Assembly (NCBI GenBank): GCA_017643395.1
Contig: JAEPNP010000001.1
Span: 203,806 to 267,805, forward strand
Origin: Rhodothermales bacterium
GTDB taxonomy: Bacteria > Bacteroidota > Rhodothermia > Rhodothermales > UBA10348
DNA length: 64,000 bases
Reading direction: 5' to 3'
This document shows, piece after piece, positions 1-8,068 of the stretch. The notes below the pieces were generated by a model. It ran no database searches. It was given only the letters and a program-made list of their open reading frames with translations, and was not told the origin of the DNA. Every line of letters begins with the position of its first letter. The stretch's first letter is position 1. The position numbers were made by a program, and so were the translations under genes.

Positions 1-627
1 GCGGTCGGACAGCTCCGGCCGCTCGGCGGACAGCACCGCGCTCAGTTTCGCCACCTCCTCTTCAACATCCTCCCGGACAGGCCAGTCGATGGGCGGCGCG
101 ACGACGGCGCGCTCCAGGGCGGCCTCGCGTACGTCGGCGATGCCCCGCCCCAGTCGGGCAGCCAGGGGAATCACCGGAATACCGAGCGCTTCAGACAGCG
201 CTGCGATGTCAATTTCGATGCCCGCTGCCTCGGCCGCATCGGTCATGTTGAGGGCCAGCACGCACGGCAAACCCAGGTCCAGCACCTGCGTCACCAGGTA
301 CAGATTGCGCTCCAGATTGGTCGCGTCCACAACGCAGACCACAGCATCCGGAGGAGCCTCCCCGGGCATCGCTCCGACCAGGACATCATGGGCGATGCGC
401 TCGTCAATGGATCGGGGGTTCAGACTGTAGCAGCCTGGTAGATCAATGATCTCGACGGGCTGCCCCCCCTGTCCAGAATCCTTGAGGCGTCCCGACTTGC
501 GCTCTACGGTGACCCCCGGATAGTTCGCGACCTTCTGGTTGGCGCCCGTGAGCGCGTTGAAGAGCACCGTCTTCCCGACGTTCGGGTTGCCGGCGAGCGC
601 AATTTTGCGCACGGCAACTGCTTGCAT
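1..627 (-). CDS. feoB: Ferrous iron transporter FeoB, N-terminal part (cut by window edge)
   Basis: The visible 209 residues are the cytoplasmic GTPase domain of FeoB, the inner-membrane Fe(II) importer. The G1 P-loop GNPNVGKT lies near residue 13, NYPGVTVE matches the FeoB switch region, G3 is DLPG and G4 is NMTD. The membrane permease part lies beyond the left edge. The ATG at 627 overlaps the stop of the upstream feoA as TGATG, so the genes are probably translationally coupled. Assignment rests on the motifs and the feoA neighbours and is secure. Confidence 0.95.
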   Translation of the reverse strand, partial: MQAVAVRKIALAGNPNVGKTVLFNALTGANQKVANYPGVTVERKSGRLKDSGQGGQPVEIIDLPGCYSLNPRSIDERIAHDVLVGAMPGEAPPDAVVCVVDATNLERNLYLVTQVLDLGLPCVLALNMTDAAEAAGIEIDIAALSEALGIPVIPLAARLGRGIADVREAALERAVVAPPIDWPVREDVEEEVAKLSAVLSAERPELSDR

Positions 628-854
628 CACGCTCGACTGACCAGGATGCATGCAGCCTCCGACTTGCGAAGAGACACGTGAAATCCTCTCACCTTCAGGT
701 CCATTGGATCACCGAGCGGTGCCAGCCTGACCACCTCAACCTGTGTCCCCGGAAGCAGGCCCAACTCCAGCAGGCGCACAGAGGGCGACGCATCCGTGAA
801 TCCGTCGATGCGTCCGGTCTCTCCGGGTTTGAGTTGGTCCAGCTTCAGGCTCAC
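627..854 (-). CDS. feoA: FeoA family protein, second of two
   Basis: A 75-residue single SH3-like FeoA domain, with the family pattern LxPGExGRIxGF at the start and RLLELGLLPGTxVEVVRLAPLGDP in the middle. FeoA proteins are small cytoplasmic partners of FeoB. The start is a GTG whose GTGA overlaps the stop of the preceding feoA, and its own stop overlaps the feoB start, so the three genes are tightly coupled. Having two separate FeoA proteins before FeoB is a known but less common layout. Confidence 0.9.
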   Translation of the reverse strand: MSLKLDQLKPGETGRIDGFTDASPSVRLLELGLLPGTQVEVVRLAPLGDPMDLKVRGFHVSLRKSEAACILVSRA

Positions 855-1084
855 CGACCAGAGACGGAGCAGCCCATCAGGCCCATGGCAACTTCACGTC
901 TGAGCGCGATTCGACATTCACCAACGGCCAGAACGCACTTGTCGCCCGTACTCATGACGCGTGCACAGCAGCCTTCCCGCAGACCCAAGCTGCGAAGGCG
1001 GTCGGCAAGCTTGTCGCCCACTCCCAGCACGTGGATTTCCACGGAGTCACCCTCGGGGAATGACGTCAGGGGGGCTATGTCCAT
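851..1084 (-). CDS. feoA: FeoA family protein, first of two
   Basis: About 77 residues, again one FeoA/SH3-like domain: the segment ADRLRSLGLREGCCARVMSTG matches the conserved RLxxLGLxxG turn. It is diverged from the following FeoA and carries a CC pair. I place the start at the ATG at 1084; an in-frame GTG at 1093 would add three residues. It is the first gene of the feo operon, about 40 bp downstream of a palindromic site that looks like a metal-regulator operator. Confidence 0.85.
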   Translation of the reverse strand: MDIAPLTSFPEGDSVEIHVLGVGDKLADRLRSLGLREGCCARVMSTGDKCVLAVGECRIALRREVAMGLMGCSVSGR

Positions 1085-1121
1085 CGGGATCACGGGGGTT
1101 CTGCCGGGTTCGCAGGCGAAC

Positions 1122-1144
1122 TTATTTAGAATGAGTCCAAATAA
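1122..1144 (-). promoter_or_regulatory. Probable metal-dependent repressor operator of the feo operon
   Basis: A 23-bp inverted repeat, TTATTTAGA-N5-TCCAAATAA (arms match at 8 of 9 positions), sits about 38 bp upstream of the first feoA start. It is a sharp AT-rich island in GC-rich DNA. Size and position suit a DtxR/IdeR/MntR-type or Fur-type site; the sequence is not the classic Fur 7-1-7 pattern. Which protein binds is inference. Confidence 0.55.
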
Positions 1145-1270
1145 CCAATCCGGTCACGGATAGTTCATCGTGACCAGCCCATCGCCCGGAACGGACCTTC
1201 CTGCCGGCACGCAGCGTATTATTGTGCTGTCTCCCCCGCGAGGCATTGTTCCACCACCGAATCCCACTGA

Positions 1271-1492
1271 ATGGCCAAGCAAGAACCCATCAAGCAGGAA
1301 GGCGTCGTGACTGAGGCGCTCCCGAATGCTCAGTTCCGCGTTGAACTCAGCAATGGACACAGCATCCTCGGTTTGCTGTCCGGAAAGATGCGTAAGTACT
1401 TCATCCGCATCCTGCCCGGAGACCGCGTAGACGTAGAGATGTCGCCCTACGACATGACCAAGGGACGCATCGTATACCGCTACAAAAACTAG
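1271..1492 (+). CDS. infA: Translation initiation factor IF-1
   Basis: 73 residues, full length for IF-1, an S1/OB-fold protein of the 30S A site. It shows the family signatures [58 protein letters not shown]. The gene stands alone between feo and an unrelated lipoprotein rather than in a ribosomal-protein cluster, and it has its own terminator immediately downstream. It may be a relocated sole copy or a second copy; the window cannot tell. Confidence 0.97.
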   Translation: MAKQEPIKQEGVVTEALPNAQFRVELSNGHSILGLLSGKMRKYFIRILPGDRVDVEMSPYDMTKGRIVYRYKN

Positions 1493-1493
1493 A

Positions 1494-1530
1494 AGCCCGA
1501 CCGCTCCCCCCAATGAGCGGCCGGGCTTTT
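1494..1530 (+). terminator. Rho-independent terminator of infA
   Basis: A 13-bp stem with one mismatch (AGCCCGACCGCTC pairing with GAGCGGCCGGGCT, 8-nt loop) begins one base after the infA stop and ends in TTTT. Confidence 0.85.
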
Positions 1531-1606
1531 CCTCGCCTTGTAATCCACGGCGAGGAGTATTCCCGCTACGGCTGAAAAGATGTGCTCCGTGCGGGCGTTA
1601 GATCTG

Positions 1607-2881
1607 TCAGGAGCCAGAGGCCAGAACCAGAACCTTGGCTCCAAAATTGGCTTTGGCGCTGGTTGAGAGCGCTGCGGCCATCGTGGACTCGGCAGCCGAG
1701 TAGTAGGCCGCCTTGGCATTGACCAGCGCATCGACCGTCGTCGCAATCAGCAGGTCAGCCACCAGTTTGGCCTCCACCGAATTCGCCGAAGTGATGGCTG
1801 CGTCTATCAGCGTGGAAGACACTGACAACTCCGCTGCCACGGCAGCCTTGATGTCGGAGCGGAACTCATCCCAGGCCGCCTCAATCTGTGACTCGGATCC
1901 GGCTGAGCGAACCTGAGCCTCAAGGCTGGCAGCAGCCTGCGAGACCGTCGAGGTCTGTGACGAGCCCTCTGCCTGGAACTCTGCTTCGATGGCAGCACCA
2001 GAAGCTATCGCGCTCATCAATTCGGCCTTCTTGCGAAGATGGAAGCGCACCGTGGCGTCCATATTTGCGGTAAAGGACTGCATGGCGGTCTTGGAAGCGC
2101 CGCGAGCCTTGGCCTGGGCCGTGGCCGACGCGCCGGCGGTGGCATGAGCGCGGGCTACTGCACGCTCCAGGGCGACACGCGCGTTGACAGCAGCTGAAGC
2201 ACTGACCTGGCCGCGCATGGAGCTCTGGTAGTCACGATAGGTGCGCTCGTCCTCCTCTTTTGCCCGGTCGAAGTCTTCGTCGTCGAATCCTTCATTCTCC
2301 TCCGCGTACTCCTCCTCGGCCTCGGCCGAATTGGCAATGGCCACGGCCACTCGGGCGGCGGTTTCGGAGCCGGAACGGATGCGAGCTGCGATCTCGGCGT
2401 CAACAAAGGCTGCAACGTCGGCTGCGGTTACCTCCTCTTCATTCTGTCGCTGCGCCTCCACGTAGACTTCCGCTTCCGCGTAGGTCTCAGAGGTCATGGC
2501 AGGAGTCTCGGTAGATGTCGAGCCCGTTGCATCGACCAGGATGCTGGACTCAAAGTCGCCCTTGGTGGCCGTAACCACCATCAGGTCTGAATCTGCCGAG
2601 GTCTCGAGGACAAAGCGGCCGGAAGCATCCGTGGTGGCATCACCTTCGGCCTGCGACAGGCGGCCCTGTGCATTGAGTTCGGCTGCGGTCACGACCGCGC
2701 CTTCAATTGTGCCAGCAGACTTGCCTGCTGCGGCGTCGTCTGTGACGAATCCACTTACAGTACGGTCACCATTGGTATTGCCCGGTCCCGAAACATTGGA
2801 ATCCGAGTCACAACCGGTGAACAGGAGACCAGCCGCAACAAGGGCCGGTCCGACTAGTGAACGATGGGTTTTGATACGCAT
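1607..2881 (-). CDS. Ala/Glu-rich lipoprotein with N-terminal CarboxypepD-like domain
   Basis: 424 residues. A lipoprotein signal ends in LLFTGC near residue 24, followed by a Ser/Gly linker and a beta-rich segment (about 40-125; VSGFVTDD and GRFVLETSADSDLMVV) resembling the carboxypeptidase-regulatory fold. From about residue 130 to the end the sequence is Ala/Glu/Ser-rich with few prolines and predicts long helices, including an acidic stretch near 205-225. It is probably an envelope-anchored helical protein; function unknown. The operator-like element at 3017-3054 lies about 140-170 bp upstream of its start, so the adjacent NarL-type regulator may control it. Confidence 0.8.
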   Translation of the reverse strand: MRIKTHRSLVGPALVAAGLLFTGCDSDSNVSGPGNTNGDRTVSGFVTDDAAAGKSAGTIEGAVVTAAELNAQGRLSQAEGDATTDASGRFVLETSADSDLMVVTATKGDFESSILVDATGSTSTETPAMTSETYAEAEVYVEAQRQNEEEVTAADVAAFVDAEIAARIRSGSETAARVAVAIANSAEAEEEYAEENEGFDDEDFDRAKEEDERTYRDYQSSMRGQVSASAAVNARVALERAVARAHATAGASATAQAKARGASKTAMQSFTANMDATVRFHLRKKAELMSAIASGAAIEAEFQAEGSSQTSTVSQAAASLEAQVRSAGSESQIEAAWDEFRSDIKAAVAAELSVSSTLIDAAITSANSVEAKLVADLLIATTVDALVNAKAAYYSAAESTMAAALSTSAKANFGAKVLVLASGS

Positions 2882-3016
2882 TATGGGGAAAAGAATGTTT
2901 GACTGACTACACCGGAATGATCCGGAGAAGGCATCGCCTGAGGGGCGCGATCAGCCTCGTTGCAACAGTACGCAGTGATCCCACGGACCGGATATAGGAT
3001 GCGCGGACTAAGAGGG

Positions 3017-3054
3017 GTAGGAGTGCTCCGAATGGAGCGTAGGAAGTCTCCTAC
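3017..3054 (-). promoter_or_regulatory. Tandem operator-like element, NarL/RcsB style
   Basis: Read on the minus strand, a perfect inverted repeat GTAGGAGACTTCCTAC is followed after 6 nt by the weaker TTCGGAGCACTCCTAC, so the two sites are 22 bp (two helical turns) apart. It lies between the response regulator gene and the lipoprotein gene transcribed away from it. The same two-site layout recurs at 63909-63946. The GGA-N4-TCC spacing resembles sites of NarL/RcsB-class regulators. The perfect site could also fold as a short hairpin after the regulator stop, but there is no T-run. Confidence 0.55.
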
Positions 3055-3057
3055 GTA

Positions 3058-3693
3058 TCAGACGATAATGTCGTTTTCGAGCGCGTAACGCACGATTTCT
3101 GCGTTCGAAGACAGGTTCAGCTTTGCCAGAACCCGGGACCGGTAGGTGCTGATGGTCTTGACGCTGAGCGACAATTTGTCCGCAATCCCGGACGGCGTAT
3201 TTCCTCGGGCCAACTCCTGGAAGACCTGGAATTCCCGGTCGGACAGGCTTTCGTGCGGAGCCTCCGGGGCAGGAGACTCCATGTGCTCCAGCAGGGCCTC
3301 GGCCAGTGCCGCCGAAACGTAGCGGCGTCCTCGGATGATGTGCCGGATAGCCTCGACCAGCTTGTCCGGCGCCGAGTTCTTGGCGAGGAAGCCGGCCGCG
3401 CCTGCCTTCAGGATGCGTACCCCGTACTGCTCTTCGTCGTGCATGGTGAGCACGAGGATCGGCAGCTTGGGATGTTCTGCACGAAGTTGACTCAGCACGG
3501 CCAGACCTCCGGGACCCGGCATGTTCAGGTCAAGAATGAAGATGTCGGCTTCGTGCTCCCGGGCAAGGTCGATGGCGCCATTGCCTGTATCGGCCTCGCC
3601 GACAAGGACCATGTCCGGCTCTTCAGAAAAGATCTGAATGACCCCTCTTCGGACGATGGCGTGATCGTCAGCTATGAGTACGCGGATGGGCAT
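3058..3693 (-). CDS. NarL/FixJ-family response regulator
   Basis: 211 residues. The receiver domain (about 1-120) has the acidic pair DD in LIADDH, the phospho-acceptor Asp in FILDLNMPG, the Thr in LVLTMHD and the Lys in FLAKNS. A GerE/LuxR helix-turn-helix follows (about 145-211; LSDREFQVFQELARGNTPSGIA then LSVKTISTYRSRVLAKL). The start lies inside the 3' end of the upstream kinase gene (26-bp overlap), which makes the two a coupled two-component pair. The tandem palindrome just past its stop codon is a candidate target. The physiological signal is unknown. Confidence 0.92.
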   Translation of the reverse strand: MPIRVLIADDHAIVRRGVIQIFSEEPDMVLVGEADTGNGAIDLAREHEADIFILDLNMPGPGGLAVLSQLRAEHPKLPILVLTMHDEEQYGVRILKAGAAGFLAKNSAPDKLVEAIRHIIRGRRYVSAALAEALLEHMESPAPEAPHESLSDREFQVFQELARGNTPSGIADKLSLSVKTISTYRSRVLAKLNLSSNAEIVRYALENDIIV

Positions 3694-5821
3694 CGTTGAG
3701 GGGTAATGTAGCTACGGCGACCGTTCCGCGTGGCTCGTTCTCGCGGAGTTCAAAGGTACCCCCCCAGGGTTGGAGACGCTCCCGGATTCCGAGCAATCCG
3801 AGAGAGACCCGCTCCGTCTCCGAGTCCGATCCAAGGTCCAGTCCCTTTCCGTCATCGGCGACCCTGAGGAGCAGTTTTTCGTCGGTTTTGCTCAGGGACA
3901 CCCACATTTTGGACGCCTTGGCGTGCCGGGCCACGTTGGTCATCATTTCCTGGCAAACCCGGAAGAGCGCAGTGGACCGCTCCGGGTCGCTCTGCAGGGC
4001 ATGCTCGATGTCCAGTTCCACCTCGATGCCGGAACGGTTGCCCAGGGCCTTGGCCTGCCACTCCACCGCCGCCGCAATACCCAGATCGTCCAGAATTCCC
4101 GGGCGGAGTTCCGCCGAGATTCTCCTGACGTCATCGATGATGGCATCGATAGCACCATTGGCCTCGACAATGTGACTCTCGTACTCAGGCCCCACCTGTC
4201 GACCCAGCCGTGAGATGTCGAAACGAAGCCCTGTGAGCGCCTGTCCGAGTACATCGTGCACCTCTCGGGAGATGCGGGCCCGCTCCTTTTCAATTGCGGA
4301 CTGTCGATAGGATCCGAGCTTTCTGATCAGCGCCTCCTGCGCCTTGCGCTTGGAGATGTCGCGAACGTGCAGGAGCAGCGCGGACTGCTCGCCATAGACG
4401 GTGCGGCCCACACTGAATTCGATCGGCACCGACTTGCCATCCTTTCGCATGCTGAAGCCTTCGCCCCGGGTCAGCGAGCCCTCCACCAATTGGCGGAAGC
4501 TGATCCCGACCTCCCGCCTGAAACGGGGCGGTACAAGCTCCTCCACCGAACGCCCCACCAGCCACTCTCGCTCAGCGCCGTGCAACTCGCAGGCCGCCGG
4601 GTTGGCATCCAACACGATTCCCTCTTCCGACTCCACGAAGATGGCGTCCGGCGATGCTTCGAAGAGGCTACGAAACCGGATTTCGCTGAGCCGCACCTGC
4701 TCGAGTGCTTTCATGCGATCCGTGATGTCGCGCTGCACGCTCAAGACCAGCTCGGAATCGAAGGGCACGATGCGTGCCTCCCGGAAACGCGTGGAGCCGT
4801 TGACATCAATCGAATAGTCGAAAACCGTGGCCACACCCGTCTTGAGCACCTGCTGAACCGCCTGGTGGGCGCGCTCCGCGAGTGGCATCGGCAACGCCTC
4901 GCGCACGCTCTGCCCAATCAGTTCGGCAGCCGACTGAGCCGATGGGTATCCGCTCGGAATGTGCACGTCCCGATACGTTCCCTCACGATCAACCAGCACG
5001 TACGCATCGGGAATGGCATCCAGAAGCGCCGCCAGGCGGCCCCGGCTCGCGCGCAGGGAATCCTCGGACTGCTGCCGCTCGGTGGTGTCCCGCGAGACCA
5101 CCACAATGCTCTGCACCGCCATGTCGTGCAGCAGGTTTACCGCTTTCGACTCAACTACCCGCCAGCCACCGTCCTTGTGTTTGAACCGATACTGCGTGCT
5201 GGCGCGCATCGATGGAATTTCCCGCCCTTCCGCAATCAGCTGCAGGATGCGGGGAACGTCTGCCGGATGCACGAACTCGATGGCATTCCGGCCCAGCATC
5301 TCCTTCGGCTCCCAACCAAATACGTCCGTGACCGATGGGCTCTGATGCAGAATCACGCCAAAGCCGTCCAGCAGCGTTACCACGTCCAGGAGATTCTCCA
5401 CCATGGCGCGGTATCGAAGGTCCTCCTTTCGGATGCGGTTCATGGCGCGTCGTCGCGCCCGGGCGCGCTCTGCGCATTGAGGAACACGGACCGGCAGATC
5501 CTCAGTCAGAAACAGACACGCATCCGCTCCCTGGCCCAGCCACCGGCACTCTTCCTCCAGGTCATACTCAGGCATGGCCACCACCACGGGAAAGCTCGGC
5601 CTCGAGGCCAGCACCGCGTCGGCGTGACGGTGATCCACGACTGCGGGTGCCTGGGTCCCCTGTTCGGGGGGAGCGTCCAGCAACCGTACGCCGGGCACGG
5701 TCAGCAGGAGCTGGCGCCAGTCCTCCCGGACGTAAACGAGTATCTGTTCGTGGCTGAGAATGGTGCGTTTCCTGCCAGTGGTGGACTGTAATAAATACGG
5801 TCTCTTCCTCATTCGATCCAC
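3668..5821 (-). CDS. Multi-PAS sensor histidine kinase, HisKA_3 type
   Basis: 717 residues with no membrane segment, so probably cytoplasmic. A receiver-like but degenerate N-terminal region (about 20-130) is followed by three PAS domains (about 140-255, 265-375, 385-500), a HisKA_3 dimerisation domain with the phospho-acceptor His in SREVHDVLGQ, and a HATPase domain with an N box (MMTNVARHAKA) and G boxes (DDGKGLDL, LGLLGIRERL). HisKA_3 kinases pair with NarL-type regulators, and the regulator gene overlaps the 3' end of this one. It is divergent from corA with only 46 bp between starts. A start at the second Met (5812) is also possible. Confidence 0.9.
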   Translation of the reverse strand: MDRMRKRPYLLQSTTGRKRTILSHEQILVYVREDWRQLLLTVPGVRLLDAPPEQGTQAPAVVDHRHADAVLASRPSFPVVVAMPEYDLEEECRWLGQGADACLFLTEDLPVRVPQCAERARARRRAMNRIRKEDLRYRAMVENLLDVVTLLDGFGVILHQSPSVTDVFGWEPKEMLGRNAIEFVHPADVPRILQLIAEGREIPSMRASTQYRFKHKDGGWRVVESKAVNLLHDMAVQSIVVVSRDTTERQQSEDSLRASRGRLAALLDAIPDAYVLVDREGTYRDVHIPSGYPSAQSAAELIGQSVREALPMPLAERAHQAVQQVLKTGVATVFDYSIDVNGSTRFREARIVPFDSELVLSVQRDITDRMKALEQVRLSEIRFRSLFEASPDAIFVESEEGIVLDANPAACELHGAEREWLVGRSVEELVPPRFRREVGISFRQLVEGSLTRGEGFSMRKDGKSVPIEFSVGRTVYGEQSALLLHVRDISKRKAQEALIRKLGSYRQSAIEKERARISREVHDVLGQALTGLRFDISRLGRQVGPEYESHIVEANGAIDAIIDDVRRISAELRPGILDDLGIAAAVEWQAKALGNRSGIEVELDIEHALQSDPERSTALFRVCQEMMTNVARHAKASKMWVSLSKTDEKLLLRVADDGKGLDLGSDSETERVSLGLLGIRERLQPWGGTFELRENEPRGTVAVATLPLNDAHPRTHS

Positions 5822-5867
5822 GGTGAGTCTCCCGCGCCGGTATCTTCATCCAGCAATCACCACGGCC

Positions 5868-6923
5868 ATGGGCTTCTATCTCCGGAAACGCTCTTCCCAA
5901 ACGGGCCTGGCACCCGGCACCATCGTATATGGAGGCGTGCCCAGGACGGAGGCGCCAACGCTCCAGCTGATTACCTACGACCTCGAGAATCTCGAGGAGC
6001 GCCGCATCGAGGACCTGGATGACATCCACCACACCCCGGGAAAGGTGATGTGGTTGAACGTGAACGGCGTGCATGACGAGGCGCTGTTGACCCGGATCGG
6101 CCAGCGATTTGGCCTTCACGCGCTGGGACTGGAGGATATCGCATCGACCTTGCAGCGGGCCAAAGTGGACGAGTACACCGACCACCTGTTCATCACCCTG
6201 CGCATGCTGGGAGACGGCGAGTCCAGGGTGGCCTTTTCCGAGCAGGTGACACTGGCCGTCGGCAGCAACTTCGTCGTGTCGTTCCAGGAAATGGAGGGCG
6301 ATGTGTTCGAAGCCGTGCGTCGGCGATTGCGAGAGAGCATCGGGCGCATCCGCGGGGCAGGACCTGACTACCTGGCCTATGCCCTGATGGACGTCATTGT
6401 GGATGACTACTTCCGCGCCCTGGAGGGAATCTCCGATGACCTGGAGGCCCTGGAAGACTCGGTGCAGGAGCGCCCCCCGGAGGACACGCTTCCGCGGCTG
6501 CGGCGACTGCGGTCAAAGCTCATCATGATGCGCCGCGTGGCCTGGCCGCTTCGCGAGGCGGCATCCCGCATGCTGTCCGGAGATCTGGCGCTTATGCAGC
6601 GTGAGACCCAGCCGTACATTCGCGACCTGTACGATCACATCGTGCAGATCATCGATGTGATCGAGTCCCTGCGCGAGGTCGGCGGCTCCATCCACGATCT
6701 GTACATGGCGGCGATCTCGAACAAAATGAATGAGATCATGAAGGTGCTGACCATCATAGGCACCATCTTCATTCCGCTGACATTCATTGCCGGTATCTAC
6801 GGCATGAACTTCGTCAACATGCCCGAGCTGCAGTGGCCCTACGGCTACCCTGTCGCGATGGGCGTAATGGCGGCCATGGCGGTACTGCTGGTGCTGTTCT
6901 TCCGGCGTAAGGGCTGGCTCTAG
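5868..6923 (+). CDS. corA: CorA-family magnesium/cobalt transporter
   Basis: 351 residues, normal for CorA. An N-terminal cytoplasmic alpha/beta domain and long stalk helix lead to two C-terminal membrane segments; the signature YGMNF lies between them and the basic tail is RRKGW. CorA forms a pentameric Mg2+ channel of the inner membrane. I chose the ATG at 5868, since upstream in-frame codons would extend into the promoter region of the divergent kinase. The TSUP gene begins 10 bp after the stop. Confidence 0.93.
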   Translation: MGFYLRKRSSQTGLAPGTIVYGGVPRTEAPTLQLITYDLENLEERRIEDLDDIHHTPGKVMWLNVNGVHDEALLTRIGQRFGLHALGLEDIASTLQRAKVDEYTDHLFITLRMLGDGESRVAFSEQVTLAVGSNFVVSFQEMEGDVFEAVRRRLRESIGRIRGAGPDYLAYALMDVIVDDYFRALEGISDDLEALEDSVQERPPEDTLPRLRRLRSKLIMMRRVAWPLREAASRMLSGDLALMQRETQPYIRDLYDHIVQIIDVIESLREVGGSIHDLYMAAISNKMNEIMKVLTIIGTIFIPLTFIAGIYGMNFVNMPELQWPYGYPVAMGVMAAMAVLLVLFFRRKGWL

Positions 6924-6933
6924 CGGGACACAC

Positions 6934-7701
6934 ATGAACGTCGATCTGTCGCTGCTGGATTGGGTGCTCTTTGCCGTGGCCGGAGTGGGTACGGGCGTCA
7001 TCAACACCCTGGCAGGGAGTGGGTCGCTGATCACGCTTCCCATCTTCATCTTTGTGTGTGGACTCCCCGCCCCGGTCGCGAACGGCACGAACCGCATCGG
7101 CGTGATGGTGCAAAGCATGGTGGGCATGAGTGAGATGTCCCGCCGAGGCATCACGGAGTTCGCGGGGTCATGGTGGGTGGTGCTGCCGGCAGTGATCGGG
7201 GCAGCCGTTGGATCACGCATTGCAGTCGGCATCGACGAGCAGACCATGAACTACACCATTGGCGGGTTGATGGTCTTCATGCTCATTGTCCTGCTGGTCA
7301 ACCCGAAACGGTGGTTGATCCCGCACGGAGAAGTCCTCTCCGGCCGCGCCCGATGGTTGGCCGCACCCGTGTTCTTTGCCATCGGAGTCTACGGCGGCTT
7401 CATCCAGGCGGGCGTCGGCGTTTTTCTCCTGGCGGGCCTCGTCCTGATTGGGCGCTTTACGCTTTCCGCCGCCAACGGAATCAAGCTGCTGGTAGTCGCC
7501 GCCTATGGGCTTCCAACCCTGCTCATTTTCTTCCTGCAGGATCAGGTGCACTGGGGCTACGGGCTGGCCATGGCCGTCTTTCAGAGCATCGGCGCGTGGC
7601 TGGCCGTGCGGTTCGTTGCTCAGGTCCCCGACGCCGACCGCTGGATCCATCGTCTGCTCATTCTGACCGTGGCCGGATCGGCCGTGCTCTTCTTCGTCTA
7701 A
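6934..7701 (+). CDS. TSUP family (TauE/SafE) membrane permease
   Basis: 255 residues, almost entirely hydrophobic with about eight membrane segments. The N-terminal AGVGTGVINTLAGSGSLITLP and the second-half GVYGGFIQAGVGVFLL are the two duplicated glycine-rich motifs of TSUP permeases. Members move sulfite, sulfoacetate and other anions; nothing here fixes the substrate. It starts 10 bp after corA and is probably co-transcribed with it. Confidence 0.88.
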   Translation: MNVDLSLLDWVLFAVAGVGTGVINTLAGSGSLITLPIFIFVCGLPAPVANGTNRIGVMVQSMVGMSEMSRRGITEFAGSWWVVLPAVIGAAVGSRIAVGIDEQTMNYTIGGLMVFMLIVLLVNPKRWLIPHGEVLSGRARWLAAPVFFAIGVYGGFIQAGVGVFLLAGLVLIGRFTLSAANGIKLLVVAAYGLPTLLIFFLQDQVHWGYGLAMAVFQSIGAWLAVRFVAQVPDADRWIHRLLILTVAGSAVLFFV

Positions 7702-7771
7702 ATCACGCCATACGGGTTCCCGCGCTCGGGATCACGCAGTAGATTTGTAGTTGAAGCTCACCCTAGCAGCC

Positions 7772-8056
7772 ATGGATATGCCTGTCCTTGACCCTGCCCT
7801 GACTACGTTGCCCTCCCTTCCGCCGGTGCTGATGATGTCCATCGATGATGACGAAGACTGGATGGAGGATCCCGAAAATTGGGACAAGCCATGGGACGAT
7901 GAGGAGGACGACGAAGAAGAAGACGATGATGAGTGGGAAGACGATGACGACGACTGGGATGATGACGACGAGGAAGCCGACGAGGACGATTCGGAAGATG
8001 ACGACTGGTCCGGCGATGAAGACACGGAAGAGTGGTCGGATGATGAAGACGACTGA
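7772..8056 (+). CDS. Small extremely acidic protein with one lysine
   Basis: 94 residues from the ATG at 7772 (a TTG at 7751 would add seven). Residues 1-22 are neutral and hydrophobic (LDPALTTLPSLPPVLMM); the rest is almost only Asp, Glu and Trp, encoded by GAY/GAR-rich DNA. There is exactly one lysine, K39, in ENWDKPWDD. The stop is 12 bp before the deoxyhypusine-synthase homologue, so it appears to open the polyamine operon. I do not recognise a family. A polycation-binding or substrate role is speculation, and the low-complexity DNA leaves some doubt that it is translated. Confidence 0.6.
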   Translation: MDMPVLDPALTTLPSLPPVLMMSIDDDEDWMEDPENWDKPWDDEEDDEEEDDDEWEDDDDDWDDDDEEADEDDSEDDDWSGDEDTEEWSDDEDD

Positions 8057-8068
8057 GGTTTCCGCACG

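Noticed and set aside
4256..5791. A long open frame on the plus strand across the histidine kinase gene (511 codons)
   Set aside because: It is antisense to a well-supported multi-PAS kinase, has no domain, and is His/Arg/Pro-rich as expected for an antisense frame in high-GC DNA. Similar frames opposite other genes were dropped for the same reason.
7732..8067. Poly-serine open frame opposite the acidic protein
   Set aside because: It is the reverse complement of GAY/GAR codons; the Ser-only stretch has no start context, and the plus-strand frame fits the operon.
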